A stretch of 64,000 nucleotides of DNA, taken from assembly GCA_000509105.1 (NCBI GenBank), contig BAIF02000024.1, positions 1 through 64,000 on the forward strand, given 5' to 3'. The DNA is from Clostridiales bacterium VE202-21. Its GTDB lineage: Bacteria > Bacillota > Clostridia > Lachnospirales > Lachnospiraceae. The translations under genes and the position numbers were made by a program. The notes beneath the pieces were generated by a model. That model did not search any database and was not told where the DNA came from. It saw only the letters and a list, made by a program, of their open reading frames with translations. Positions 26,775 to 37,541 of the stretch are shown in pieces. The stretch's first letter is position 1, and every line of letters begins with the position of its first letter.

Positions 26775-27548
26775 ATGAAAAATTTATTAAGAGAAAAAAT
26801 CATGAATGGTGAAAAAACAATCGGTACCTTTTTTGAGGCAGGCAATGCAAATGTGGCCGAAGCGCTCGCTCTGACAGCGGTGGATTATATGCTGATTGAT
26901 ACAGAGCACGGCCCGTTTGATGTGGAAAGCGTGATGCCCATGCTAAGGGCGGCAGAACTTCATGACACGACGGCGCTCGTCAGAGTGAAGGACTCGAACC
27001 GGAATTCAGTGCTGAAGATGCTGGATATCGGGGCAGGCGGGCTGATCATTCCTCAGGTACATTCCATAGAAGAGATCAGAAAGCTTGTGGAATATGCAAA
27101 ATACTATCCGCTCGGACAGCGCGGGGTGGCCTTTGCCAGAGGTGCCGGGTACGGATATCTGGAACATGCGGCCGGAGACATCAATGACTATTTTGCAACA
27201 TGCAACAGGGAGACACTGCTTGTTCCGCAGTGTGAGACGATGGGCTGTCTGGAAAATATCGAAGAGATTGCCAAAGTAGACGGGGTGGACGGCATTTTTG
27301 TAGGACCATATGACCTGTCTGTAGCAATGGGGATTCCGACACAATTTGACAAGCCGGAATTTAAGGCAGCAATGGAAAGAATTGTGAAAGCAGTCAGGGC
27401 AGCAGGCAAGTTTACGATTATCTACTGCGCAAATTCCGAAGTTGCCAATGCAAGGCTCTCCCAGGGCTTCGACAGTGTGACGGTGGGACAGGATATCAAC
27501 TATTATATTGATGCCATCAACGCGATGGTAAAAGAGATTCACGTGTAA
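26775..27548 (+). CDS. HpcH/HpaI family aldolase
   Basis: A 257-residue class II pyruvate aldolase. The active-site residues align with E. coli HpaI: His45 (IDTEHGP), Arg70 (ALVRVKD), metal ligands Glu154 and Asp180 (VGPYDLS). Such enzymes split 2-keto-3-deoxy or 4-hydroxy-2-keto acids into pyruvate and an aldehyde. The gene starts 4 bases after the dehydrogenase. Together with the TRAP systems this points to acid sugars or similar carboxylates as substrates (inference). Confidence 0.9.
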   Translation: MKNLLREKIMNGEKTIGTFFEAGNANVAEALALTAVDYMLIDTEHGPFDVESVMPMLRAAELHDTTALVRVKDSNRNSVLKMLDIGAGGLIIPQVHSIEEIRKLVEYAKYYPLGQRGVAFARGAGYGYLEHAAGDINDYFATCNRETLLVPQCETMGCLENIEEIAKVDGVDGIFVGPYDLSVAMGIPTQFDKPEFKAAMERIVKAVRAAGKFTIIYCANSEVANARLSQGFDSVTVGQDINYYIDAINAMVKEIHV

Positions 27549-27567
27549 CAGAACAGGAGGTAAGAAT

Positions 27568-28398
27568 ATGACAGTAAAGGAACTGAAAGCGTTTGCAAAT
27601 GAAGTCCGGATTGCAACAGTAAAATGCCTCGAAACGAGAGGTTTCGGGCACATCGGCGGCTGCCTCTCCATCGCGGATGTCCTGGCGGTGCTTTATAACG
27701 GAGAAATGAACATTGATCCTAAGGAACCTCAGAAAACAGACCGTGACATGCTGGTCGTATCCAAGGGACATTCGGGTCCGGCTGTATTTGCGGCACTGGC
27801 TTTAAAAGGGTATTTCCCGATGGAATGGCTGGATACACTCTGCGAGGGAGGTACAAGGCTTCCGAGTCACTGTGACAGGCTGCGCACACCGGGAATCGAC
27901 GCATCGACGGGATCTCTCGGACAGGGGCTTTCTCTGGCGAATGGATTAGCCCAGGGGGCAAAATTAAAGAGGCTTCCGAACCGTGTGTACTGTCTCATGG
28001 GAGACGGTGAGATTCAGGAGGGCCAGATCTGGGAAGCGGCAATGTATGCCCATCAGTATAAGCTCAATAACCTGGTCGGTATCGTGGACTGGAATAAGAA
28101 ACAGATTGACGGAACCATTGATGAGTGTATATCCCTCCTTGACATAGAGGAGAAGTTCCGCTCATTTGGATGGTATGCACTGACAGTCAAAGGCAATGAC
28201 CCGGAAGCAATCCAGAATGCGTTCTTAAGTGTCAGGGAGAATCAGGGCGATAAGCCGGCCGTTATCGTGCTTGACGGCACGAAGGGCAGCGGGGTGAAGT
28301 GTGTAGAGGAAATGGTATTTAACCATATGATCCCTGTCGATAAGGAACTGGCGGACAAGTGTCTGGCAGAGCTTGAAGAAGTTAAGGCAAGTGTGTGA
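27568..28398 (+). CDS. transketolase, N-terminal (ThDP-binding) subunit
   Basis: A 276-residue half transketolase. It shows GFGHIGGCLSIADVLAVLY, SKGHSGPAVFAAL, the TGSLGQGLSLANG loop and the ThDP/metal motif GDGEIQEGQIWEAAM. The pyrimidine-binding half is a separate gene immediately downstream; split transketolases are common in Clostridia and archaea. It would move two-carbon ketol units between ketose and aldose substrates. The presence of a private copy inside a catabolic operon is notable. Confidence 0.93.
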   Translation: MTVKELKAFANEVRIATVKCLETRGFGHIGGCLSIADVLAVLYNGEMNIDPKEPQKTDRDMLVVSKGHSGPAVFAALALKGYFPMEWLDTLCEGGTRLPSHCDRLRTPGIDASTGSLGQGLSLANGLAQGAKLKRLPNRVYCLMGDGEIQEGQIWEAAMYAHQYKLNNLVGIVDWNKKQIDGTIDECISLLDIEEKFRSFGWYALTVKGNDPEAIQNAFLSVRENQGDKPAVIVLDGTKGSGVKCVEEMVFNHMIPVDKELADKCLAELEEVKASV

Positions 28399-28411
28399 GG
28401 AGGTACATATA

Positions 28412-29380
28412 ATGGTGAAAACAATCTATAACGGTGATTATGAGAAAAAAGCAATTACAGAACAGTTTCTTGATCATTTAGAGAGTATGCTTGAAAATGA
28501 TCCGGACGTTGTGTACCTTGATGCCGATCTGATGTTTGCATTCGGTGCGGGACTCTGGGATCTGGTCAAAAAATATCCCGACAGGGTACTCAGATGCGGC
28601 ATAGCCGAGGCAAACATGATCGGTACGGCGGCTGCGATGTCAGTTATGGGATTAAAACCGGTTATTCACAGCTTTGCCTCCTTTGTGACCCGCAGAGGAT
28701 TCGATCAGATATTTCTGTCCGGTGCGTATGCGAAAAAAACGCTCAACATTATCGGAAGCGAGCCGGGATATAAGCAGACATACTGGGGCGGCACCCATAT
28801 GGCATTTGAAGATATCGCTATGATGCGGACGGTACCGGACTGCAGGATTTTTGATATCGCCGACGGCGTACAGTTCAATAAGCTTCTTGGCAGGACGATT
28901 GATATGAAAGGAATCTCCTATTACAGGACACCTCTTGCAGATAACATAGCAGTCTATGATGAGGATGCAGAATTCGAGATTGGAAAGGGAAACGTGCTCA
29001 GAGAAGGAAAAGATGCTTCGATTATCGCCTGCGGACGGTTAGTGACGATAGCACTTCAGGCGGCGCAGCTGTTGGCAGACGAAGGCATAGAAGTTACGGT
29101 TGTGGATATGTTTACCGTGAAGCCGCTCGATGAGGAACTGGTACTGAAATGTGCAAAGGAGACAGGAGCTATTGTGACGGCGGAGAATCATTCCGTATAC
29201 GGCGGCCTCGGGTCTGCGGTTGCAGAGTATCTGGGAGAACACTGCCCGACAATTGTAGAGAGGATCGGTACGAGGGATGAATTCGGAGAGGTAGGTTCCG
29301 AGGCGTATTTAAGAGAACGGTTTGGCTTTACACCTGAGAAGATCGCAGAACGGGTGAAATATGCCGTGAATAAGAAATAA
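28412..29380 (+). CDS. transketolase, C-terminal subunit
   Basis: A 322-residue partner holding the pyrimidine-binding domain (DPDVVYLDADLM, RCGIAEANMIGTAAAMSVMG with the catalytic glutamate) and the transketolase C-terminal domain (VTAENHSVYGGLGSAVAEYL). GAGGAGG lies between the previous stop and ATG 28412; a longer in-frame start inside the previous gene is less likely. It forms the active enzyme with the preceding product. Confidence 0.93.
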   Translation: MVKTIYNGDYEKKAITEQFLDHLESMLENDPDVVYLDADLMFAFGAGLWDLVKKYPDRVLRCGIAEANMIGTAAAMSVMGLKPVIHSFASFVTRRGFDQIFLSGAYAKKTLNIIGSEPGYKQTYWGGTHMAFEDIAMMRTVPDCRIFDIADGVQFNKLLGRTIDMKGISYYRTPLADNIAVYDEDAEFEIGKGNVLREGKDASIIACGRLVTIALQAAQLLADEGIEVTVVDMFTVKPLDEELVLKCAKETGAIVTAENHSVYGGLGSAVAEYLGEHCPTIVERIGTRDEFGEVGSEAYLRERFGFTPEKIAERVKYAVNKK

Positions 29381-29384
29381 GGCT

Positions 29385-29492
29385 GCTGTTCAGTGCAGGG
29401 GACTATGCGCGGCCTATAGGCCGTGGCGAAGTCTCCCGTGCCGGACTGTACACATACTGCACAGTCCATACAAAAACACTGAACGGTTTATA
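29385..29492. repeat. structured repeat related to the AACAGTTCAGGC family
   Basis: Between GTTCAG and CTGAAC lie two hairpins: a GC-rich one around GCGGCCTATAGGCCG, and GACTGTACACATACTGCACAGTC followed by CATACAAAAAC. The second matches GTCTGTACATTTACTGCGCAGAC + CGTACCAAAAC at 32487 with a compensating change in its stem (A-T to T-A). It separates the transketolase genes from the isomerase gene. Confidence 0.5.
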
Positions 29493-29510
29493 TAACAGAA
29501 AGGTGAAAAG

Positions 29511-31010
29511 ATGGAATTACAGCGAAATTATAAATTCTGGTTCTGTCCGGGTTCTGTGGATCTGTATGGGGACGCTGAGATACAGGTAGTCACGGAACAC
29601 AGCAGGATCATCGTAGACGAATTGAACCGCTCCGAACTGGTGCCGTTTGAGATTGTTCTGAAGCCGACCCTGATATCGAATCCGACGATCCGGAAGACCT
29701 TTAATGAGGCAAATGCAGATGAAGAGTGCGCTGGTGTGATCGCATGGATGCATATGTTTTCACCGGCGAAATCCTGGATCTTAGGTCTGAAGGAATTGAG
29801 AAAGCCGCTTCTGCATCTGCACACACAGTTTAATGAAGAGATCCCGTATGATACGTTAGATATGGATTTTATCAATATTAACCAGTCCGCCCACGGCGAC
29901 AGGGAGTTTGCCTATATGCTCGCCAGAATGGGGCTTGAGCATAAGATCGTGGCAGGACACTGGAGTGCGGCCACGGTGCAGGAAAAGATCGGCAGATGGA
30001 TGCGTACGGCGGCAGGTATTCTTGAGAGCAGCCATCTCAGGGTTCTCAGGCTTTCGGATAATATGAGAAATGTAGCGGATACCGAGGGCGACAAAGTAGA
30101 TGCACAGATGCGGTTCGGCTGGGAAGTGGATACCTATCCGGTTAATGAGGCTGCCGAAGCAGTTGAGGCGGTATCGCAGTCAGACGTAAATGCACTTACA
30201 GATGAGTATTATGAAAGCTATGGGATCATGTTAGATGGAAGGGAGCCTTCAGAATTCCGCCGCCATGTAGCGGTACAGGCACAGATCGAGCTTGGAGTTG
30301 AGCGGTTTATGAAGGAGAAGGATTACCAGGCGGTCGTGACTCACTTTGGGGATCTGGGCAGCTTAAAGCAGCTGCCCGGGCTGGCCATGCAGCGACTCAT
30401 GGCAAAGGGTTATGGCTTCGCGGCAGAGGGTGACTGGAAGACGGCAGCGCTCCTTCGTCTTGTCAAGCTCATGACGGCAGGAATCAAGGATGCAAAAGGA
30501 ACCTCCTTCATGGAGGACTATACCTATAACCTTGTTCCGGGAAAGGAAGGAATTCTGGAGACGCACATGCTTGAGATCTGTCCTTCTATTGCGGACGGCC
30601 CTGTGAGCATTAGGGTAAATCCACTTGTGCTGGGCGGCCGGGAAGATCCGGCGAGACTCGTATTTACCGCTAAAGAAGGCGACGCAATTGCTGCATCCCT
30701 GATTGATATGGGGGACAATTTCCGGCTGATTATTAATGACATCACGTGTAAAAAAACTGAAAAACCAATGCCGAACCTTCCGGTTGCTACTGCATTCTGG
30801 ACTCCAAAACCAGACTTTGAGAACGGTCTGGAAGCCTGGCTCATGACAGGCGGCGCACATCATACAGTCATGACTTATGACCTGACGGCGGACCAGCTTG
30901 GCGGCTGGGGAGATGCGATGGGGATTGAGACGGTTTATATTGATGAACATACAACAATCCGTGACCTGGAAAGAGAGCTGAGATCATTTAAGAGAGGCGG
31001 AATCATATGA
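29511..31010 (+). CDS. araA: L-arabinose isomerase-type enzyme
   Basis: A 499-residue aldose-ketose isomerase. It follows AraA throughout: GVIAWMHMFSPAKSWILGL, LLHLHTQFNEEIPYD, DFININQSAHGDREF, AEGDWKTAALLR with Glu306, SFMEDYTYN with Glu335, His352 in ETHMLEICPS and His450 in GGAHHT, the four metal ligands. E. coli AraA has Glu306, Glu333, His350 and His450, so the site is intact. No ribulokinase or epimerase of the classic araBAD set is present. True substrate may be another aldose. GAAAGGTG precedes the start. Confidence 0.85.
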   Translation: MELQRNYKFWFCPGSVDLYGDAEIQVVTEHSRIIVDELNRSELVPFEIVLKPTLISNPTIRKTFNEANADEECAGVIAWMHMFSPAKSWILGLKELRKPLLHLHTQFNEEIPYDTLDMDFININQSAHGDREFAYMLARMGLEHKIVAGHWSAATVQEKIGRWMRTAAGILESSHLRVLRLSDNMRNVADTEGDKVDAQMRFGWEVDTYPVNEAAEAVEAVSQSDVNALTDEYYESYGIMLDGREPSEFRRHVAVQAQIELGVERFMKEKDYQAVVTHFGDLGSLKQLPGLAMQRLMAKGYGFAAEGDWKTAALLRLVKLMTAGIKDAKGTSFMEDYTYNLVPGKEGILETHMLEICPSIADGPVSIRVNPLVLGGREDPARLVFTAKEGDAIAASLIDMGDNFRLIINDITCKKTEKPMPNLPVATAFWTPKPDFENGLEAWLMTGGAHHTVMTYDLTADQLGGWGDAMGIETVYIDEHTTIRDLERELRSFKRGGII

Positions 31011-31883
31011 ATAAAATAGGAATTCATTTCGGATACTTTAATACAGACTGGAACACTGATTTTATCAGGCAAATTGAACAGATCAAAAGGATAGGACTGG
31101 ACATACTGGAAGTGGCACCGGCACCGTTTTTTCGCTCTGTCGAAAAACAAAAGGGATGAAATCGCACGGGCGGCAAAAGGAAATGATATCACACTCACGT
31201 TTTCAGTAGGTCTTGGGGCAGATCAGGATCTGGCATCTGAGGATGAAACCGTAAGGAACCGCGGAATAAAGTTTACACTGGATACCTTTAAAATCATGAG
31301 TGAAATGGGTTCGAATATGTATTCCGGTGTTGATATTGGTGCATGGAACCAGCCTTTTACCACGGGTGTAACAGATAAGAGCGCTGTCGTTAAACGAAGC
31401 GTGAACTCTGTAAAAGAAATTATGAAGGCGGCTGAGACTTTCGGCATCACCTTTGCGGTAGAAGTAGTCAACCGCTATGAATCATCCCTTGTGAATACTG
31501 CGAAAGAAGCAATGGCTTATGTGGACATGGTGGACAGTCCGAACTGTAAAATACTGCTGGATACTTACCATATGAATATAGAAGAAGACAGTTTTGCAGA
31601 TGCAATCCGGCTTGTCGGGGACAGACTGGGCCACTTCCATGTCGGAGAATCTAACCGCAGGCCTCCGAAGGAGGATGGAAGAATACCGTGGGACGAGATC
31701 ACGGGTGCGTTGAAGGAGATTCATTACCAGGGTGCGGTAGTGATGGAACCATTCATTAAAATGGGCGGAGAAGTAGGACGTGATATAAAAGTGTGGAGAG
31801 ACATCAGTGAGAATGCATCCGCTGAAGAAATGGAGCAGCTTGTAAAGAATGCCGTTGCCATGCTTAGGGAAAAATTATCTTAA
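31007..31883 (+). pseudogene. D-tagatose/D-psicose 3-epimerase family protein, frame broken in a T run
   Basis: A ketose C3-epimerase-type TIM barrel. The start overlaps the araA stop (ATGA). The frame reads to residue 40 (LEVAPAPFF) and then shifts; removing one base from the T6 run at 31127-31132 restores ALSKNKRDEIARAAKGND and a 291-residue protein. Active-site blocks of the family are intact downstream: EVVNRYE, LDTYHMNIEE, GHFHVGESNR and VMEPFIKMGGEVG. With araA it suggests ketose interconversion. Without correction only a fragment starting near 31296 could be made. Real lesion or assembly error cannot be decided here. Confidence 0.82.
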
Positions 31884-32084
31884 CCTATGCGGACTAGTAC
31901 GACAGCGAACGTTAGTGTAAAATATTAGCCGGCAAAATGGGGCTGTCGGTTAATACCGATTTTTAAGTCCTTTACCAAAGAATAGGAATAGGTAGTGTTA
32001 ATTAATTTGTGCCCTTGGTGAAAAATGGCTCCTTTTTGGTAAGAATTCAGATATGACAATTCTTATTAAAAAGGAGTATTTTTT

Positions 32085-32302
32085 ATGGCAGTAGCAAAAG
32101 AACAAATTCGACAGATTATCTCAGAAAACAACATCAACAGCTTTCCAGCGATAGCTCGCTGGAAAAAATGCTGTATCTTGCAAGTGGAAATGTCATAAAG
32201 AAATGGACACAGAGATACTGGAACTGGAATCAGGAGCAGAACCAGCTCATCGTGCTTTATAATGAACGGCTTTTCCAAAATTGTTTTATTTTCAGCAAAT
32301 AA
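32085..32302 (+). mobile_element. IS256-family transposase remnant with internal deletion
   Basis: ATG 32085 starts MAVAKEQIRQIISENNINS, the N-terminus of IS256-group transposases. The next recognisable piece, in another frame, is SLEKMLYLASGNVIKKWTQR followed by YWNWNQEQNQLIVLYNERLF and a stop at 32300-32302, the C-terminus of the same protein. About 330 residues including the whole DDE core are gone, leaving 218 bases. AAGGAG precedes the ATG. The flanks from ~31960 to ~32400 (CTTTACCAAAGAA on the left) may hold the element ends but I could not fix the terminal repeats. It cannot encode transposase. Confidence 0.75.
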
Positions 32303-32443
32303 CAAAAAAAGCGGTTGAGAAAACCAGGTGTTGTCTATAATAAGAGTAGTTAATTTTGGTTTTCTATTTGTGTTTAAGGGGAAATCAGAGGTATATCGAA
32401 ACAAATTGCAGAATTTCTAAAAATAAAAGTCAATATATTATTG

Positions 32444-32472
32444 TTTACCATCAAAAAATTGTGTGATATTCT
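32444..32472 (+). promoter_or_regulatory. probable promoter of the V-ATPase operon
   Basis: TTTACC (32444-32449), a 17-base spacer and TATTCT (32467-32472). The dispersed repeat at 32474-32609 would then form most of the 5' leader. No better promoter was found in the 300 bases before the operon. Confidence 0.5.
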
Positions 32473-32473
32473 A

Positions 32474-32609
32474 TAACAGTTCAGGCAGGTCTGTACATTT
32501 ACTGCGCAGACCGTACCAAAACGTGGTGGTTGCTGGCATCCAGCACTTCGCGCAGGCGAATTTCAATGGGCTGGTTGCGTAACAGTTCGGGTTTGCCTGA
32601 ACTGTTATG
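32474..32609. repeat. dispersed structured repeat, AACAGTTCAGGC family, long copy (reversed)
   Basis: Begins AACAGTTCAGGCAGGTCTG, then the TACATTTACTGCGCAGACC hairpin, CCAAAACGTGGTGGTTGCTG, CAGCACTTCGCG, GAATTTCAATGGGCTGGTTG and ends with the palindrome AACAGTTCGGG / CCTGAACTGTT. In reverse complement it runs parallel to 8202-8392. It lies in the presumed leader of the V-ATPase operon. Confidence 0.65.
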
Positions 32610-32650
32610 ATATTCTAAAAACGCGTACGCAGAAAGGCGGTGACCAATTT

Positions 32651-32962
32651 ATGGTAGAAGAGACCATTCAAGTGATCCGGGAAACGGAAGCAAAAGCCGG
32701 GGCTATTGTGAAGGAAGCCGATGCAAAGTGCAGAAAAATACTGGATGATGCATCGAAAGAGGCTGATATGTTGAAAGCCCGTCAGGTAGAAGAGATTCGC
32801 AGACAGGCAGAATCCATGATGGAAGCTGCGAAAGAACAAGGTGCACAATCTCTGAAAGAAGCAGCGGTTGCTGTGGAAAAAGAAATCAGTGCACTTAAGG
32901 AGCTGGCTTCCGAGAAGGAAGAACAGGCAGTTAGCCTCGTAATATCACAACTGGTTTCGTAA
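32651..32962 (+). CDS. V-type ATPase stalk subunit (H/G-like)
   Basis: A 103-residue, highly charged, almost wholly helical protein rich in Ala/Glu/Lys (ETEAKAGAIVKEADAKCRKI), predicted as a coiled coil. This matches the short H/G-type peripheral stalk subunits that open bacterial and archaeal V-ATPase operons (NtpF of Enterococcus). It precedes subunit I by 28 bases. It would pair with subunit E to form the stator stalk. Confidence 0.8.
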   Translation: MVEETIQVIRETEAKAGAIVKEADAKCRKILDDASKEADMLKARQVEEIRRQAESMMEAAKEQGAQSLKEAAVAVEKEISALKELASEKEEQAVSLVISQLVS

Positions 32963-32990
32963 AAAAGCAGGATAAAGGAGGTAATACATT

Positions 32991-35481
<2,491 letters not shown>

Positions 35482-35532
35482 CTGGGAATGTAACACAAAG
35501 ACTCAAGTAGTATGAAGAAGGAGAGCTTATAA

Positions 35533-36126
35533 ATGAGCGGATTAGACAAAATGAAAAGTCAGATCCTGGATGAGGCGGCCCGTACAGCGGAAGAGAAAAT
35601 CGCTGAGGCTGAGGCAAAGGCAGAGAAAATATTAAAGGATGCCCGCGCAGAGGCTGCATTGCAGGCCGGGAAAATCTCCGACAAGGCTCAGGCGGATGCG
35701 GAGCATTACGCACAGCGTATCGCTTCCTCCTGCGAGATGCAGCGCAGGCAGGCGATTCTGCGTGCGAAGCAGGAAGTGATAGCAGATGTGCTCGACAAGG
35801 CATATGACAGGATATTGAATCTGGATACAGAAGCATATTTTGAAATGATCCGGAAGATGCTGGAAGAATATGTCCTGCCGGAAGACGGCGTCATCTGCTT
35901 TTCGGCAGAAGATCTGGCGAGAATGCCTGCTGGATTTGAAGAGGTGATTCAGAAAACTGCTGCCGGTAAGGGCGGCGCCTTAAGCCTGTCCAGGGATGCA
36001 AAGGAAATGAGCGGCGGTTTCATCCTGGTATATGGCGGGATCGAAGAAAACTGTACCATTCGGGCTTTATTTGATGCAGAGCGGGATGAATTATCTGATA
36101 AAGTACATGGGTTATTATTTGGATAG
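35533..36126 (+). CDS. ntpE: V-type ATPase subunit E (peripheral stalk)
   Basis: A 197-residue stalk subunit: an N-terminal coiled coil (AARTAEEKIAEAEAKAEKIL) and a C-terminal globular domain that contacts A3B3 (GGFILVYGGIEENCTIRALF). GAAGGAGAG precedes the ATG. A 121-base gap with two strong hairpins separates it from subunit C, the only such gap in the operon. Confidence 0.88.
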   Translation: MSGLDKMKSQILDEAARTAEEKIAEAEAKAEKILKDARAEAALQAGKISDKAQADAEHYAQRIASSCEMQRRQAILRAKQEVIADVLDKAYDRILNLDTEAYFEMIRKMLEEYVLPEDGVICFSAEDLARMPAGFEEVIQKTAAGKGGALSLSRDAKEMSGGFILVYGGIEENCTIRALFDAERDELSDKVHGLLFG

Positions 36127-36150
36127 GTTGAAATGAAACATCCATGTTAC

Positions 36151-36228
36151 TAAGGCTCGAAAGAACCGAGCCCAAGTCAACAGGATGTACTTTACAACTA
36201 AGGTTTGGAAGGACCAAACCTTAGTTGT
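36151..36228 (+). other. two strong hairpins between ntpE and ntpC
   Basis: GGCTCG / CGAGCC (36151-36169 region) forms a small hairpin. Then ACAACTAAGGTTTGG (36194-36208) pairs perfectly over 15 bp with 36214-36228 around the loop AAGGA. No T run follows, so termination is unlikely; mRNA processing or differential stability of the two operon halves is possible (inference). Confidence 0.6.
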
Positions 36229-36247
36229 GTAAGCAGGAGGGTTTATT

Positions 36248-37219
36248 TTGAATGATTTAGAGTATACTTACGCGGTTGCGCGTATACGGGCTTTGGAGTC
36301 CTCCCTGTTTTCAGGTACTGAAATTGAGCGGCTTCTGGCTTGCTCGGATGAAGAGCAGTGCCTGCAGCTTCTGGGTGAAAAAGGCTGGGGAGACGCAACA
36401 GGTTCTATGGACGCTTCTGCCATGCTGAAACGGGAAGAAGAGAAGACCTGGGAAGTGATTCGCGATGTTGCTCCCGATCTGTCAGTGTTTGATGTCCTGT
36501 CTTATTCCAAGCTGTACCATAATCTGAAGGCTGCAATTAAAGAAGTGTGCACGGAAGTGGAGAATAAGAATATTTTTTATGACGACTGTTCCATCCCGGG
36601 GCCGGAGATGCTTCAGATTGTGAGAAATAAGGAATTCCACAGACTTCCGGGGAATATGGGGGAGACGGCGGCAGAAGCCTATGATACGCTTCTTCACACG
36701 AGAGATGGGCAGCTGTGCGATATCATCGTAGATAGGGCGGCCCTGGATGCCATTTATGAGGCGGGGCAGACGGCGGAAGATGAGATTATCAAAAACTATG
36801 CCGAGTCTACAGTGGCAATTGCGGATATTAAGATTGCCGTCCGTTCGCAGAAGACGGGCAAATCTTTGGAGTTTATGAAACGCGCTATGGCGCCCTGCAA
36901 TAGTGTAAATGTAGATCAGTTATCAAAAGCCGCGGTATCCGGGCTTGATGCGGTCAGAGACTATCTTCTGGGTACTTCCTACGCGGAGGGTGCGGCGGCG
37001 TTGGAGGAATCTCCTTCGGCATTCGAACGGTGGTGCGATAACCGCATGATGGAAACAATCCGGCCGCAGAAATACAATTCTTTTTCTGCAGGCCCACTGG
37101 TAGCCTATGTGCTGGCAAGGGAAAATGAAATAAAAACTGTTCGGATTATCCTGACCGGGAAGCAGAATGAATTTCCGGATGAGGCGATCCGGGAAAGGAT
37201 CAGGGAGATGTATGTATAA
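36248..37219 (+). CDS. ntpC: V-type ATPase subunit C (central stalk cap)
   Basis: A 323-residue, mostly helical protein of the C/AC39 family that links the K ring to the rotor shaft. It begins YTYAVARIRALESSLFSGTE and ends with YVLARENEIKTVRIILTGKQ, the hallmark of the family's C-terminus. Start is TTG 36248 with CAGGAGGG 7 bases upstream; the ATG at 36252 is out of frame. Overlaps the subunit F start by 8 bases. Confidence 0.9.
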   Translation: MNDLEYTYAVARIRALESSLFSGTEIERLLACSDEEQCLQLLGEKGWGDATGSMDASAMLKREEEKTWEVIRDVAPDLSVFDVLSYSKLYHNLKAAIKEVCTEVENKNIFYDDCSIPGPEMLQIVRNKEFHRLPGNMGETAAEAYDTLLHTRDGQLCDIIVDRAALDAIYEAGQTAEDEIIKNYAESTVAIADIKIAVRSQKTGKSLEFMKRAMAPCNSVNVDQLSKAAVSGLDAVRDYLLGTSYAEGAAALEESPSAFERWCDNRMMETIRPQKYNSFSAGPLVAYVLARENEIKTVRIILTGKQNEFPDEAIRERIREMYV

Positions 37220-37532
37220 GATAGCGGTGATTGGCGACTACGACAGCATATACGGCTTCGCAACACTGGGCCTTAGCATCTGCCCCGTCCGGAGCAAAGA
37301 AGAAGCGGAAGCTAAGATAAGACAATTTGCAAGCGGTAAATATGGAATTATCTATATTACTGAGGCTGTGGCAGCGGAATTAAAGGATGTAATAGAAGAG
37401 TATAAAGAACGGACACTGCCTGCGATCATTCAGATACCGGGAGTATCCGGTAATACTGGCGCAGGTGTGGAAGGTGTAAAGAAAACCGTGGAACAGGCAG
37501 TCGGATCAGACATCCTGTTTTCGCAGGGGTAG
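37212..37532 (+). CDS. ntpG: V-type ATPase subunit F (central stalk)
   Basis: A 106-residue Rossmann-like protein starting MYKIAVIGDYDSIYGFATLG, the F-subunit signature, with YGIIYITEAVAAEL and PAIIQIPG following. The ATG at 37212 lies within the end of ntpC; a longer in-frame start 45 bases upstream would add a tail not found in the family. NtpG is the Enterococcus name. It forms the rotor shaft with subunit D. Confidence 0.9.
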   Translation: MYKIAVIGDYDSIYGFATLGLSICPVRSKEEAEAKIRQFASGKYGIIYITEAVAAELKDVIEEYKERTLPAIIQIPGVSGNTGAGVEGVKKTVEQAVGSDILFSQG

Positions 37533-37541
37533 GAGGTTCGA

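Noticed and set aside
18777-31883. Assignment of the operon to sulfoquinovose (sulfo-transketolase) breakdown
   Set aside because: The split transketolase and TRAP systems fit, but no sulfosugar-specific enzyme could be recognised and an AraA-type isomerase is not part of that route.
36194-36228. The ntpE-ntpC hairpin as a terminator
   Set aside because: No T run follows and the downstream genes complete the same complex.
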